Of a stretch of DNA of 64,000 nucleotides, positions 8,801 through 17,947 are shown one piece after another. Each line of letters begins with the position of its first letter. Position 1 is the stretch's first letter. The stretch spans positions 4,160,501-4,224,500 of the forward strand of contig NZ_JAPEMI010000001.1 in assembly GCF_026342835.1 (NCBI RefSeq). Reading direction: 5' to 3'. The translations under genes and the position numbers were made by a program. The notes beneath the pieces were generated by a model, which ran no database searches, had not been told where the DNA came from, and was given only the letters and a program-made list of their open reading frames with translations. The stretch comes from Streptomyces sp. NBC_00154 (GTDB taxonomy: Bacteria; Actinomycetota; Actinomycetes; Streptomycetales; Streptomycetaceae).

Positions 8801-9238
8801 TCACGCAGGCCGCGGAGCGCGCCGGTCCTTACGCTGTGCCAGCTCCTCGTCGTCGACCAGGGTAAGCATGGGCTGGCCCGGCGCGCACATCATCGTCACG
8901 AGGAAACGGCTCCGGGAGTCCGTTCGGTTGTTTCCGTCCTGATAGTGGATTACATCGCCGCCGGGCTCCCAAAAGGTTTCCCCGGCCTTGATCACACGCT
9001 CCGGCTCACCTTCGAGCTCGAAAAGCATCTCCCCCTCCAGCATGTAGCCGAATGCCGGCCCCGAATGCCGGTGCGGAGGTGTGCCCGGATCGCCCGGGGG
9101 GAATTCGACGAGAACGGTCATCACCTCGGCCCCTTCCGGGACGAACGGCGGCTTGGCCGTCTGCAGCACGGTCAGCGCGGTCTTCCACGCTTCGGACCGT
9201 GGTTCCTGCCCTGTGTTCGCGGGCTCGTTGCTCGACAT
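8801..9238 (-). CDS. Cupin-domain protein
   Basis: 145 residues with one conserved cupin barrel. Motif 1 is PPHRHSGPAFGYMLEGEM (metal-binding His-x-His and a Glu). Motif 2 is GETFWEPGGDVIHYQDGNN. Small single-domain cupins are dioxygenases, isomerases or sensors; this one cannot be assigned. It has about 35 extra N-terminal residues and a basic C-terminus. About 240 bp of non-coding sequence (8560-8800) separates it from the SDR gene. Confidence 0.85.
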   Translation of the reverse strand: MSSNEPANTGQEPRSEAWKTALTVLQTAKPPFVPEGAEVMTVLVEFPPGDPGTPPHRHSGPAFGYMLEGEMLFELEGEPERVIKAGETFWEPGGDVIHYQDGNNRTDSRSRFLVTMMCAPGQPMLTLVDDEELAQRKDRRAPRPA

Positions 9239-9334
9239 GGTGAAGCCTCCAGTGGCCTGGGCTGCACGGCTCAGTCTCGCACCGGCCCGTACGTGTCGCC
9301 TGTCGCCCGATGCACGGCTCGGGCACCGTCAGGA

Positions 9335-9566
9335 GCGCATGTGACGTCGGCTCAGCGGGGCCGAGGCCGCCACCGGGTGCCATGCCATGCCGACCAGGAT
9401 CATCGCGGTGAAACAGTGACCCGCCTTGAGCCAGGAGCGTGACACGGTCGAGGATCTCGGCGGGCCGGCCTGCCTGCTCGGGCGCGGCCGGGCCGGGCTC
9501 AGCCGGTGCAGGGCAGGACGAGCAGGCCCCGCACCGCAGCAGCCTGATGGTGTGGCGCGCATTCAC
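9335..9566 (-). pseudogene. Possible broken small gene after the malic enzyme
   Basis: Twelve bases after the malic enzyme stop there is GAGG, then GTG 9566, opening a frame with good codon bias (VNARHTIRLLRCGACSSCP, then a Pro/Ala-rich part). Near 9425 the coding bias moves to another frame, which reads WLKAGHCFTAMILVGMAWHP to a stop near 9329. This looks like one small protein broken by a frameshift. No family is recognised and it could also be non-coding. The rest of the 9239-9577 gap shows nothing else. Confidence 0.3.
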
Positions 9567-9577
9567 GCGGACCTCGG

Positions 9578-11299
9578 TCAGGATTCTCCGGCGTCGCGGA
9601 TGGCTCTGATCTCCGGGTAGACCGGCTGCCACATGGCGTCCCGCACCAGCTTGCCGAAGCCGTCGTCGACCTCCGTGCGGGCGACGCCGTCGTGGGCCGC
9701 GGCGCGGCCGACCGCTCCCGCCACCGCAGCGGAGGTCGCGCGCAGCGCGTCGGGCAGCGGGAGGACGGGCGCGCCCGGCGTACTCCCGTCGACCTGTCCG
9801 GCCACCGCGTGGGCGGCGGCGACGAGCATGCCGTCGGTGACACGGGTGGCGCGGGCGAGGATGGCACCCAGGCCCAGCCCGGGAAAGATCAGCGCGTTGT
9901 TCGCCTGACCGATCAGATACGTCACGCCCCGGTACTCGACCGGTTCGAAGGGGCTGCCGGTGGCCACCAGCGCCCGCCCGTCGGTCCATTCCAGCAGGTC
10001 GGCGGGGGTGGCCTCGGCCAGCGGCGTCGGATTGGACATCGGCAGGATGACCGGCCGCCGGGAGTGGGCGGCCATCTCCCGTACGACCTGCTCGGTGAAG
10101 GCACCGCCCTGACCGGAGGTGCCGATCAGCACCGTCGGCCGGACCCGGCGGACCACCTCGGCGAGGGCGACGCCGTTGTGCTGCGCGTCCCGTTCCCAGC
10201 CGGCCACCTCGGCCGCCGGACGGGCGTAGCGGATCTGGGCGTCGCGCAGGCCGTCCTGGTCGTCGGTCAGCAGGCCGTACCGGTCCACGGCCCAGAAGCG
10301 GCGGTCGGCCTCCTCCTCCGACAGCCCGTCGGCCACCAGGGCGTCGCGGAACTGGTCGGCGATACCTGTGCCGGCGCTTCCGGCGCCGAAGACGACGATG
10401 CGGTGGTCGGTCATCGCCATGCCGCTGGCCTCTGTCGCGGACAGCACGGCGGCGAGATTGACGGCGCCGGTGCCCTGGACGTCGTCGTTGAAGGTGAACA
10501 CCCGGTCCCGGTAGTGGTCCAGGATGCGGCGGGCGTTGGCGGTGCCGAAGTCCTCCCAGTGCAGCAGCGCGTCGGGGAAGAGCCGGTTCGCGGTGGTCAC
10601 GTACGCATCGATGAAGGCGTCGTACGCCTTCTCGTCCACGCGCGGATGGCGGTTGCCCAGGTAGAGGGGGTCCTCCAGCAGTTGCTGCCGGTTGGTGCCG
10701 ACGTCCAGCATGACTGCGAGCGTGCGGTTGGGGTCGACCCCGCCGGCCGCGGTGTAGACGGCGAGTTTGCCCTCGGAGATGTCGATGCCGCCGACGCCCC
10801 AGTCGCCGATGCCCAGGATCGCCTCACCGTCGGTCGCCACGATCAGATCGACATCGCCGGCCCCGAGGCCGGAGCCGCGCAGCGCGCCCTCGATCTCCTC
10901 GGGGGCGTTCACGGAGAGATAGATTCCGTGCGGGCGGCGGAACTCGTAGCTGTAGCGCTCGATCGCGGTGCCGACGGTCGGGGTGTAGACGATCGGCAGC
11001 ATCTCGCCTAGGTGGTCGCCGACGAGCCGGTAGAACAGCACCTCGTTGCGGTCGTGCAGGCCGGTCAGATAGACGTTCTTGGCGAGGTCGCTGGGCTGCG
11101 AACAGTACTGCGCGTAGGCGCGCCCCGCCTGCTGGTCCTGGGTGAGGGTCTGCGACGGCACCAGGCCCACCAGGCCCAGGGTCGCGCGTTCCTCCTGGGT
11201 GAAGGCCGTGCCGCGGTTGAGCCGTGGATCGGCGAGTACGGCCCGGCCCGTCGCGGTGGTCTCGAAGCGGTGTTCCCCGGCGATCCAATGGGTGCCCAT
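9578..11299 (-). CDS. maeA: NAD-dependent malic enzyme (malate oxidoreductase)
   Basis: 573 residues, the usual length of the large SfcA/MaeA-type malic enzyme. It converts malate to pyruvate and CO2, feeding gluconeogenesis or supplying reducing power. The N-terminal malic domain has NRGTAFTQEERATLGLVGL and the catalytic Tyr region PIVYTPTVG. Then come VATDGEAILGIGDWG, the metal site FEDFG-like HWEDFGTANA, and the NAD fold with VFGAGSAGTGIADQF. The C-terminus has PMSNPTPLAEATPADLLEWT and IGQANNALIFPGLGLG. ATG 11299 has GGGAGA six bases upstream; ATG 11344 is a possible longer start. The symbol is given for family membership, not from a direct match. Confidence 0.92.
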   Translation of the reverse strand: MGTHWIAGEHRFETTATGRAVLADPRLNRGTAFTQEERATLGLVGLVPSQTLTQDQQAGRAYAQYCSQPSDLAKNVYLTGLHDRNEVLFYRLVGDHLGEMLPIVYTPTVGTAIERYSYEFRRPHGIYLSVNAPEEIEGALRGSGLGAGDVDLIVATDGEAILGIGDWGVGGIDISEGKLAVYTAAGGVDPNRTLAVMLDVGTNRQQLLEDPLYLGNRHPRVDEKAYDAFIDAYVTTANRLFPDALLHWEDFGTANARRILDHYRDRVFTFNDDVQGTGAVNLAAVLSATEASGMAMTDHRIVVFGAGSAGTGIADQFRDALVADGLSEEEADRRFWAVDRYGLLTDDQDGLRDAQIRYARPAAEVAGWERDAQHNGVALAEVVRRVRPTVLIGTSGQGGAFTEQVVREMAAHSRRPVILPMSNPTPLAEATPADLLEWTDGRALVATGSPFEPVEYRGVTYLIGQANNALIFPGLGLGAILARATRVTDGMLVAAAHAVAGQVDGSTPGAPVLPLPDALRATSAAVAGAVGRAAAHDGVARTEVDDGFGKLVRDAMWQPVYPEIRAIRDAGES

Positions 11300-11523
11300 G
11301 AGCGGTCTCCCGTCGTCGGCCCTCGTCGCATTGCCATGTTCCATCCGCTCACCCCAATGGCGCCACCGGAGAAAGGCCGGACGTCCATCGGCGACGTCCT
11401 GCTTCCCTATGAGCGTCGACCGAGCCGGCATTCCATCGGCCTTGGACGACCCCGGCAGCATCACCGCCGTCGCGGGGTACCGGGACGCCCCCGTCGCCGA
11501 GGGCGACAGACCCTGCACGTGAC

Positions 11524-11565
11524 CCCGCCCCGGTACGAGCGGGATGCGACGCGTACCGGGGCGGG
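11524..11565 (-). terminator. Hairpin terminator of the small secreted protein gene
   Basis: A perfect 14-bp stem (CCCGCCCCGGTACG at 11524-11537, CGTACCGGGGCGGG at 11552-11565) with a 14-nt loop lies just beyond the minus-strand stop at 11618. The 11300-11617 interval otherwise holds only the upstream region of the malic enzyme gene. Confidence 0.65.
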
Positions 11566-11617
11566 CGGCGGTGACGTAGAGGATCAGGACCGGGGCCGGG
11601 ATCAATCGGGGCCGGGA

Positions 11618-11965
11618 TCAGCTGAAGACGACGGACCGGAGCTTCAACCGCTCGGAGGCGTGACCGCCGAAGGGACGGAGGGAGAAGTCGTCGCCGTCAC
11701 AGTCGGGGCCGGTGAAGACGGTGGCGGTCGAGGCGGTGAAGTTCCAGGGAGAGTCGGCGGGGTTCGACGAGTTGGGGTCGGCCACCTCGGGCAGCGTGAC
11801 GCACTCTCCGCTCGGCGGGTCGACCAGCTCGGCAATCTGCGGGGTGCCGTCGAGACCGGTGTACCTGTAGGCGAAGACTCCGACGGATGCACTGGCCGAG
11901 CTCGGCAGCGTCACGACGAGCGCGAGCGCGCCGAGGGCAGCAGCGACGGTGGTACGAAGGCGCAT
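11618..11965 (-). CDS. Small secreted protein
   Basis: 115 residues. MRLRTTVAAALGALALVVTLPSSASA is a classical Sec signal peptide with cleavage predicted after ASA. The mature part of about 88 residues has Cys in GECVTLPEV and GPDCDGDDFSLRPFGGHA, which could pair as a disulphide. This resembles short beta-rich exported Streptomyces proteins of unknown function. ATG 11965 follows AAGGAG by 8 nt. A much longer upstream extension of the frame is not credible because the signal peptide begins here. Confidence 0.75.
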   Translation of the reverse strand: MRLRTTVAAALGALALVVTLPSSASASVGVFAYRYTGLDGTPQIAELVDPPSGECVTLPEVADPNSSNPADSPWNFTASTATVFTGPDCDGDDFSLRPFGGHASERLKLRSVVFS

Positions 11966-12717
11966 GAAGGGCACTCCTTGTGAGATACGGAGGAATATGT
12001 TCCGCTTCAATCTGTCCCGGTGACCTGCGGTTATTGCGGAGCGCGCGCCTCCGTCACTCGGAAGTGAACAGCCGAATCGGTTCTGCCGACGGCCATGTGG
12101 GTCACTTCCCGCTTCGTCGCGCTCGTGGGGGCCGTTCGGGTGAAGAGTTGGGTGGGCGCGTCGAGGACCCGGGCGGTTTCGATGCCGTCCGGAAGGTGCC
12201 GCGCCGGCAGGGCGGCAGCGCGTACACGACCACACGCCACAGCACGAGAGAGAACTGGCAGCGCCCGGTGCTTTGCCGAGGCGGCGCACCACTCCCACCG
12301 GCCCCGGCCCCGCGCTGTCCGACAGCAGGTGGACGTCTACCGCTTCCCCCGCCACAACCGCGACCGCGGGATCGCGCGATAGTCCGCCCTGGAGGAAGGC
12401 CGGGCCCGACAACGCCTCCGCACGCAGTTGGGAATCATCCGGCGCCTGGTGAACACCGCCGGTGGCGAACTCGCGCTCACTGTCGCGGACATGGTGGACG
12501 TGCCGCCTGCGAACCACCGGCACAGCTCGCTCTGGTTCGCCTGACCCACACCGAGGGCGTGACTCGAAGTCCCGTTCGCATGGTGGGAGATGGCGATGGT
12601 GCGGTACGGTGACGAAATCCTCACGCTCTGTGTGCAAGCGCGCGCATAGGGCGGCCCCCGGCGGTGCGCCAACACCATCCGAGGGCCTTCATCACCAGTG
12701 GACAGGAACCACCGGAA
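11966..12717. other. Gap with degenerate coding fragments
   Basis: No intact gene is seen in these 752 bp. One plus-strand stretch at about 12382-12544, with no good start, reads like protein (QLGIIRRLVNTAGGELALTV and on, ending SSLWFA before a stop) but cannot be identified. Another weak minus-strand frame lies at 12031-12240. Together with the IS fragment at 13.8 kb this suggests eroded DNA at the border of the accessory region. Confidence 0.4.
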
Positions 12718-13695
12718 ATGCTGCGTCATGCTATCGCCCCGTCCCGGCGCTTCACGAAGGCATCGCACGATGTCGTGCGCCATCCGCGTCTGAGCAGTGA
12801 CGCGAAGATCCTCCTCCTGTACGTCCAGGGCCTTCCCGAAGACACCCCTTGCAGGCCCCTGAGCGAACTCGCCCGGAAACTGGGCATCAAGGGTCGCGCG
12901 TACCAGAAGGCGAAGGAACAACTGGTCGCGCACGGGTACGTATACGAATGGCGGACCCAGGGCGGCCGAGGCCGCTGGATCACCGAACAGCTGGTCGCGA
13001 ACACTCCTCTGACGGATGAGCAGGCAGAACATCTGCGAGGGGCCCCGCCCACCACCTCGCCACCGAGTACGCAGATTCCGACGGTCGGCGAACCGGCCAC
13101 CCGGACGGTCGGTGGCTGTAAACCCGTAGAAGACCACAGTGATAAGACCACTCCCCACCCACCCTCCGAAGCCCGGCCGACGACGGACCGGGAACCCGAA
13201 TCGACGCCGAGACCGGCCGACTCCCACCAACTGGCCTGCGCGGAACGGGTCCTGCTCTCGTTGCGCCACACCCGTCGCGAACTGCACCTGGGAGTGCGCG
13301 AGGCCCGCGCACTGGCCGTGGAGGCGGTCAAGTGGCTGGAGCGCGGCCTGAGCGAGTCCGACCTGAGACGGGCGCTGCTCGCCGAACGCCCGGAAGACGG
13401 CGTGCGCTCGGCGTTCGGCTTCCTGCGCTACCGCCTCATCCAGAAGCTCCCCGCGGACCCGGCCCCGCCCCCGCTGCCCCAACTCCCGTCGCCCGCCGCC
13501 CTGGTCGTCTGCTCCTCGCCCGGTGAGGAACACGTCTTCCGCCCCCTGGGAGAGGAGACGGAATGCGCCCCGTGCCGCCAGGCCGCGGCATGCGCGACCT
13601 TCTACGGCGCCCCCGCACCAGAGCCTGATGGCATCCCGTGGCGCGAACGGTTCGCGAAGATCGGGGTGACTCAGTCGAGCCCCGGCGGAGAGTAG
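12718..13695 (+). CDS. Winged-helix (HTH) DNA-binding protein
   Basis: 325 residues. The N-terminal region (about 20-95) is a winged helix: HPRLSSDAKILLLYVQGLP, LSELARKLGIKGRAYQKAKE, LVAHGYVYEWRTQGGRGRW. A Pro/Thr-rich linker follows (about 100-175). Then comes a second helical domain (CAERVLLSLRHTRRELHLGV to FGFLRYRLIQKLP) and a Cys-containing tail (ECAPCRQAAAC). Streptomyces genomes carry many such orphan HTH proteins, often at mobile borders. ATG 12718 is preferred over 12664 because the conserved part starts nearby; AGGAA lies about 10 nt upstream. The target genes are unknown. Confidence 0.75.
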   Translation: MLRHAIAPSRRFTKASHDVVRHPRLSSDAKILLLYVQGLPEDTPCRPLSELARKLGIKGRAYQKAKEQLVAHGYVYEWRTQGGRGRWITEQLVANTPLTDEQAEHLRGAPPTTSPPSTQIPTVGEPATRTVGGCKPVEDHSDKTTPHPPSEARPTTDREPESTPRPADSHQLACAERVLLSLRHTRRELHLGVREARALAVEAVKWLERGLSESDLRRALLAERPEDGVRSAFGFLRYRLIQKLPADPAPPPLPQLPSPAALVVCSSPGEEHVFRPLGEETECAPCRQAAACATFYGAPAPEPDGIPWRERFAKIGVTQSSPGGE

Positions 13696-13737
13696 AGAAC
13701 GAGGGTGTCCTGTGCCATCGATTCCTAATGCCGTCTG

Positions 13738-13980
13738 TCAAGCCGCGAGAGCGACGGGCGGCGTGGGCTCGTAGCACCGTCCGTCGCGGAGGAGGGCCCA
13801 GAGGACATTGACGCGGCGGCGTGCAAGGCCGAGAAAAGCCAGGTAGTTGCGGGGGTTGCGTTCGTAGCGGGGGCTGAGTCTGCGGTAGCCGGACAGCCAC
13901 GAGATCGTGCGCTCGATTGTCGGCGTCGACGTCAGCGGGCGAATCCGCGGCCGGCAGCACCGTTGGTTCCGCCGCAGCAC
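13738..13980 (-). pseudogene. IS5-family transposase C-terminal fragment
   Basis: Residues ERTISWLSGYRRLSPRYER followed by NPRNYLAFLGLA are the conserved C-terminal end of IS5-type DDE transposases, including the catalytic-Glu helix. The part before IERTIS does not match, and no N-terminal half exists upstream. After FLGLA the sequence diverges. This is an inactive remnant. It fills much of the 13696-14070 gap, which holds no other gene. Confidence 0.75.
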
Positions 13981-14070
13981 GACGGCATCCGGTACGGACG
14001 CGGAGTCCGTACTCCCGCGTCCTGTCGCAGACGCGGAAGCACAGCTCGCTCGGTCTCTCGATGTGGTGCC

Positions 14071-15480
14071 CTATCGCAGGTCGTCGACGTCCAGTTCGGC
14101 GCCGGCCACCAGGGTGACCTCGCCCGCCGGGGCGGCGGCGTCCTCGACAGCGTGCGCGCCGGGTACCTGGGACGCGAGGACCGCGGCCCGGTCGGCGAGG
14201 CCCGGGGGATAGGTGACCGTGGTGCGGCCGGCGTGCGGCGCGTTGCCGGTGCCCGTGACGGTGAACCCGGCCTCGCGCAGTCTCTCGGCGACCGCGGCGG
14301 CCTTCCCCCCGGTGTCCGATCCGTTGAGGACACGCACGTGCACGGAGGACGCGTACAGCGGATCTTTCGCGTCCGCCTCCAGGCGCTTCTTGTCGATCTC
14401 CCTGTCCTTGGCCAGGGCGGTGAACACGGTGGCGGCCTGCGGGTACTGCCACACCACATTGGCCTTGTCCGTCGGGACGTCGGCTTCGCGCGGGTAGCTG
14501 GGAACGGTGAGGAACGTCAACCGGTTCTCGGGGATGCCCTTCAGCTCGGACGCGAGGCCGGTGAGCGCCTTCGCACCGGCCAGTTCGTCGTCCGTGGTGA
14601 GGGACTTGGTGAGGGACTGCAGCAACTTGTAGAGGGCGACGGGGTCGGTGATCTTCGACTTGGCCTTCTCGGCCAGCGCCGACATGAACTCCTGCTGGCG
14701 GCCGATGCGTCCGGTGTCGGAGCCGTCGCCCACGCTGTAGCGGGCACGCACGTAGCCGAGCGCCTTCTCGTCCCTGATCGTCTGGCAGCCGGCCTCCAGA
14801 TCGAGGTGGGCCTTCTTGTCGTGGATGGCCTGCTCAGGGCAGACCTCTACGCCGTCCAGGGCGTTGACCATGCCCTTGAACCCCTGGAATTCGACCGACA
14901 TGAAGTTGTCGATGCGCAGACCGGTATTGGCTTCGATCGTCTTGATGGTGCAAGCGGCGGCGTCGGCCACCTCGCCGCCTGTGCCGCCGAGCGAGAACGC
15001 CTCGTTGATCTTGAAGTGATGGACCTCGGAGGTCGTACCGTCGCCCTTGTCGCAGGTCGGTATTCGCACCCAGGAGTCGCGGGGTATGGACACGACCGCG
15101 GCCCACTTCCGGTTCGCGGGGATGTGCAGGACCATCAGCGTGTCGGAGTGCATGGTGCCCCCCTCCATGCCGCCGTAGCGGGCGTTGGCCCCGGACCTGC
15201 TGTCTGAGCCCACGACCAGGATGTTCCGGGACCCGGGACTGAGGTTCTCCGGGCGGTCGTCGCCGAGCTTGCCGTCGAGGTGGGCGCCGTGGATGTTGCC
15301 GTCGAGGTCGTTGTAGATCCACGCACCGGCACCGCCGGCGCCGAGGACGCACACGGCGCCGATACCGGCGGTCCAGGCAACGATCCGGCCCCGCCGCGTC
15401 AGCCCGTCCGACTTCCCGCCCGCTCGCCTGCGCGAGCGCCCGGCCGCCGGAGCACTCTTTCGTCCGCGTGTCCCACCCAT
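14071..15480 (-). CDS. LytR-CpsA-Psr (LCP) family protein with LytR_C domain
   Basis: 469 residues. A basic N-terminus is followed by one membrane span (RIVAWTAGIGAVCVLGAGGA, about 32-52). The LCP catalytic domain lies outside: ILVVGSDSRSGANARYGG, HSDTLMVLHIPANRKWAAVV, SIPRDSWVRIPTC, then DGVEVCPEQAI and GYVRARYSVGDGSDTGRIGR, containing the Arg/Asp residues that bind polyprenyl pyrophosphate. A C-terminal LytR_C domain (HVRVLNGSDTGGKAAAVAER) ends the protein. LCP enzymes attach teichoic-type or other glycopolymers to peptidoglycan. A TATAAA at 15561-15556 is a possible -10. Confidence 0.93.
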   Translation of the reverse strand: MGGTRGRKSAPAAGRSRRRAGGKSDGLTRRGRIVAWTAGIGAVCVLGAGGAGAWIYNDLDGNIHGAHLDGKLGDDRPENLSPGSRNILVVGSDSRSGANARYGGMEGGTMHSDTLMVLHIPANRKWAAVVSIPRDSWVRIPTCDKGDGTTSEVHHFKINEAFSLGGTGGEVADAAACTIKTIEANTGLRIDNFMSVEFQGFKGMVNALDGVEVCPEQAIHDKKAHLDLEAGCQTIRDEKALGYVRARYSVGDGSDTGRIGRQQEFMSALAEKAKSKITDPVALYKLLQSLTKSLTTDDELAGAKALTGLASELKGIPENRLTFLTVPSYPREADVPTDKANVVWQYPQAATVFTALAKDREIDKKRLEADAKDPLYASSVHVRVLNGSDTGGKAAAVAERLREAGFTVTGTGNAPHAGRTTVTYPPGLADRAAVLASQVPGAHAVEDAAAPAGEVTLVAGAELDVDDLR

Positions 15481-15800
15481 GTGAATCGCCCCCCGCGCCC
15501 CGCCCCGACCACCCGGCGTGACCGGACACCAGACGCCCGATGTCGAGCACCGGACTTTATACGATCGTTTCGAACGTGCAGCTGTTGGTGCAGCGAGGCT
15601 CCGGCTTAATTAGTGCGGCGCGGCTTGATTGATGTGGAGTCTTGAAAGCTGAGGTAGAGCTGCGTGACGGCCGACAGCGTGAGCCAGGTGTCGTGGTCGT
15701 CGAGGAACGATCGCCACGACTGCGTCGCGGCGCAGAGCTCAGACGTCGAACAACTTCTGGAGCGGCCCACGCCGTCCTGGGGCTGCTCATGAAGAGAACG
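15481..15800. other. Gap between the LCP and lipoprotein genes
   Basis: No gene is supported. The right part (15610-15780, minus strand) contains a short protein-like stretch, ATQSWRSFLDDHDTW then LTLSAVTQLYLSFQDS, ending at TAA. It may be a gene remnant but I cannot identify it. A TATAAA hexamer (15556-15561, minus strand) may serve the LCP gene. Confidence 0.3.
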
Positions 15801-17024
15801 CTAGGGCGCGTCGGGCGTGAGGCGGATGACGGCCGGCTGCGTCGCGCTGTCGTGGCCGACAAGATTGGCCGCCGCGAGGATGGTGTGCGTCCCGGGGATG
15901 ACGTCTGCCTCCACCATCGTCAGCCATCGACGCTGCAGGGGCGGAAGGCTGGTCTCCTGCCAGCCCTCTGTATTCGGCGGTGCGTCGATGCGGAAGTACG
16001 TGCCCTCCGCGGTCCGGTACGCCCAGGCGCCGAGCAGCATGCCCCCGGTGCCGTCGGGGACGGCCTGGCCGTAGGTCTTGTCCCTGAAGGAGCGCGGCGG
16101 CCCGGGCACCGGCTGCCAGCCGGTGCCGCTCCAGTGCAGCAGGATGCGCTCGTCCACATCCCGGGGCTCCTCGCGGTCCTCATCGCGCCCGTCAACGACC
16201 GAGTGCACCCCCAGGGCCCAGGCATCGCCCGCGGATCCCGCGCGGATGCCCCAGAGGATCGACCCGTTGTCGACCACCTTGGCGTCGTACGGGGCCTGGT
16301 AGCGGCGCAGGCGGGTCAACTGCCAGTCGCTGCCGTCCCAGTGGACCGCTGCGGGCTGCTTGGGACGGTCGTCGAATGCCTGGTCCCCGGCGACCCACAC
16401 ATCGTCCGCAGCTCGCGCCTCGATGTCGATGCCGCGGGCCGGCAGCGGCACGGTCCGCCATCGGGTGCCGTCCCAGTGCCGAGCGGCGCCCGAGGCGTCG
16501 AGGGCCCAGGCATCGTCGGGCGAGACCACATCGAAGTCCACCGGGGGGAAGCCCAGCGGGACCTGGTGCCAGCGGTTGCCGTCCCAGCGCAACGCCGGGC
16601 AGCGCTTCCACGGGCCGCTCGGCGCATCGCCGGTCTGCTGCGGCGGCACACCGCCCCACGCGTCCGGGTAGAGCCACACACTGCGTGGACCCGCAGCGGC
16701 AAGCCGCAACCACGGTTGTGCCCGCAGTTGGGCGGGGATCTGCACGGCCGACCACCGGCCTTCGAACAGCCGCAGCAGGCCCGGCTTCCATCTGTCCGCC
16801 GCCTCGCGCTGCTCGGTGACCGCCCACGCCTCGGTGGCCGAGACCGCCGCGAGGTCCGCCATGCGCACCTGGCCGGGCGGGCCCACGTAGTCGATACTCC
16901 AAGCCCCGGGCCGGGGCGGCGGCGGGGGAACGTCGTCCGACATACCGATCCTGCAGCCGCCGAGCAGCAGCAACAGGGCCGCCGCCAACAGCCGCACCGG
17001 CCCGCCGGATCTCCTCCGCCCCAT
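15801..17024 (-). CDS. Lipoprotein with WD/Kelch-like repeated motifs
   Basis: 407 residues. MGRRRSGGPVRLLAAALLLL with lipobox LGGC is a lipoprotein signal, so the protein is anchored outside the membrane. The mature part repeats short beta motifs of the form W-D-G-x-x-W-x-x-V (LRWDGNRWHQVPLG, RHWDGTRWRTVPLP, VHWDGSDWQLTRL, LHWSGTGWQPVPGP) interleaved with DDAWAL/DDVWVAG segments. This suggests a beta-propeller. Such folds usually mediate binding; no enzyme motif is visible. ATG 17024 sits behind GGGGAGGGG. The frame continues upstream but lacks a better start. Confidence 0.78.
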   Translation of the reverse strand: MGRRRSGGPVRLLAAALLLLLGGCRIGMSDDVPPPPPRPGAWSIDYVGPPGQVRMADLAAVSATEAWAVTEQREAADRWKPGLLRLFEGRWSAVQIPAQLRAQPWLRLAAAGPRSVWLYPDAWGGVPPQQTGDAPSGPWKRCPALRWDGNRWHQVPLGFPPVDFDVVSPDDAWALDASGAARHWDGTRWRTVPLPARGIDIEARAADDVWVAGDQAFDDRPKQPAAVHWDGSDWQLTRLRRYQAPYDAKVVDNGSILWGIRAGSAGDAWALGVHSVVDGRDEDREEPRDVDERILLHWSGTGWQPVPGPPRSFRDKTYGQAVPDGTGGMLLGAWAYRTAEGTYFRIDAPPNTEGWQETSLPPLQRRWLTMVEADVIPGTHTILAAANLVGHDSATQPAVIRLTPDAP

Positions 17025-17109
17025 CCGCCCCTCCCCTCGCAGAGCCCGGGACGCTACCGGTACTCCACATACGCGTCGAGTGCCCGCAGCACGTCCGCCT
17101 CGCGCGCGA

Positions 17110-17831
17110 GGGTTCGCCAGGTTGCGCTCGCACCCGCACACCGGTCATTCACGGGCCAACGGCATCGCCCAGACCTCGCGGGAGGCCACCGTCTACGGGG
17201 GCGGCAACCCCGGCGACACCCAGGCCCCGTCCGCTGCCGGCACCCGACCGCCTCTGCCGTGGCCGCCACCTCCGTCACCCTCACCTGGACCGCCGCCACC
17301 GACAACGTCGGCGTCACCGGCTACGACATCGTCCGCGTCAGCGGCGGCTCCGAGACCACGGTCGCCGCCTCCGCCACCAACACCGCCACCGTGACCGGCC
17401 TCACCGCCGACACGGCGTACACCTTCGCCGTCTACGCCCGCGACGCGGCCGGGAACCGTTCGGCCCGCTCGGCCACGGTGAGCGTGACCACCGACAAGAG
17501 CGGCAGCACCCCCGGCGTGGGCTGCTCCGTCGGCTACCGCGTTGTCGGCGAGTGGCCCGACGGCCTTCAGGGCGAGATCACCATCCGCAACACCGGCGCC
17601 ACCACCATCAACGGCTGGACGCTCGCCTTCGCCAACGGCCAGACCGTCACCAACATGTGGGGAGGGTCCCCCACCCAGGACGGCGCCACGGTGAGCGTCG
17701 CTCCCGCCTCCTACACCTCCACCATCCCCGCCAGTGGGTCGGTCACCGTCGGCTTCGCCGCTGCCAAGGGATTCAGCAACGCCGCCCCGACCGCGTTCAC
17801 CCTCAGCAGCACCAACTGCACCACGGCCTGA
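17110..17831 (+). pseudogene. Remnant of a secreted carbohydrate-active enzyme (FnIII + CBM2)
   Basis: From about 17130, one frame reads TGHSRANGIAQTSREATVYG then GGNPGDTQAPSA, which looks like the end of a glycosidase catalytic domain. Near 17240 a single-base loss (ggcacccgacc where ggcaccccgacc is expected) moves the frame. The rest then reads as an intact fibronectin-III domain (SVTLTWTAATDNVGVTGYD) and a CBM2 cellulose-binding domain (CSVGYRVVGEWPDGLQGEIT to the stop at 17831). The catalytic domain and signal peptide are missing. A terminator follows (17845-17878). A long open frame from 15642 is antisense to the lipoprotein and is not real. Confidence 0.75.
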
Positions 17832-17844
17832 CTTGGTCGTCCTG

Positions 17845-17878
17845 CTGACCGGCGGGGGTACTCGCCCCTGCCGGTCAG
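17845..17878 (+). terminator. Hairpin terminator after the CBM2 remnant
   Basis: CTGACCGGC (17845-17853) and GCCGGTCAG (17870-17878) form a 9-bp stem, extended internally by G- and C-runs. It lies 13 bp after the stop at 17831 and is the preserved 3' end of the broken gene. Confidence 0.6.
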
Positions 17879-17947
17879 TGCGCCGTCAAAGCCGGTCAGC
17901 GCAACCGAGGAAGCTGTCGCGTCGAGGTAGCCGCGAGAGGAGGGCTG

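Noticed and set aside
15642..17831. A 729-residue open frame on the plus strand
   Set aside because: Its first two thirds are antisense to a convincing lipoprotein gene with lipobox and repeats. Only the last 200 residues (FnIII-CBM2) are real coding sequence, which belongs to a truncated pseudogene.
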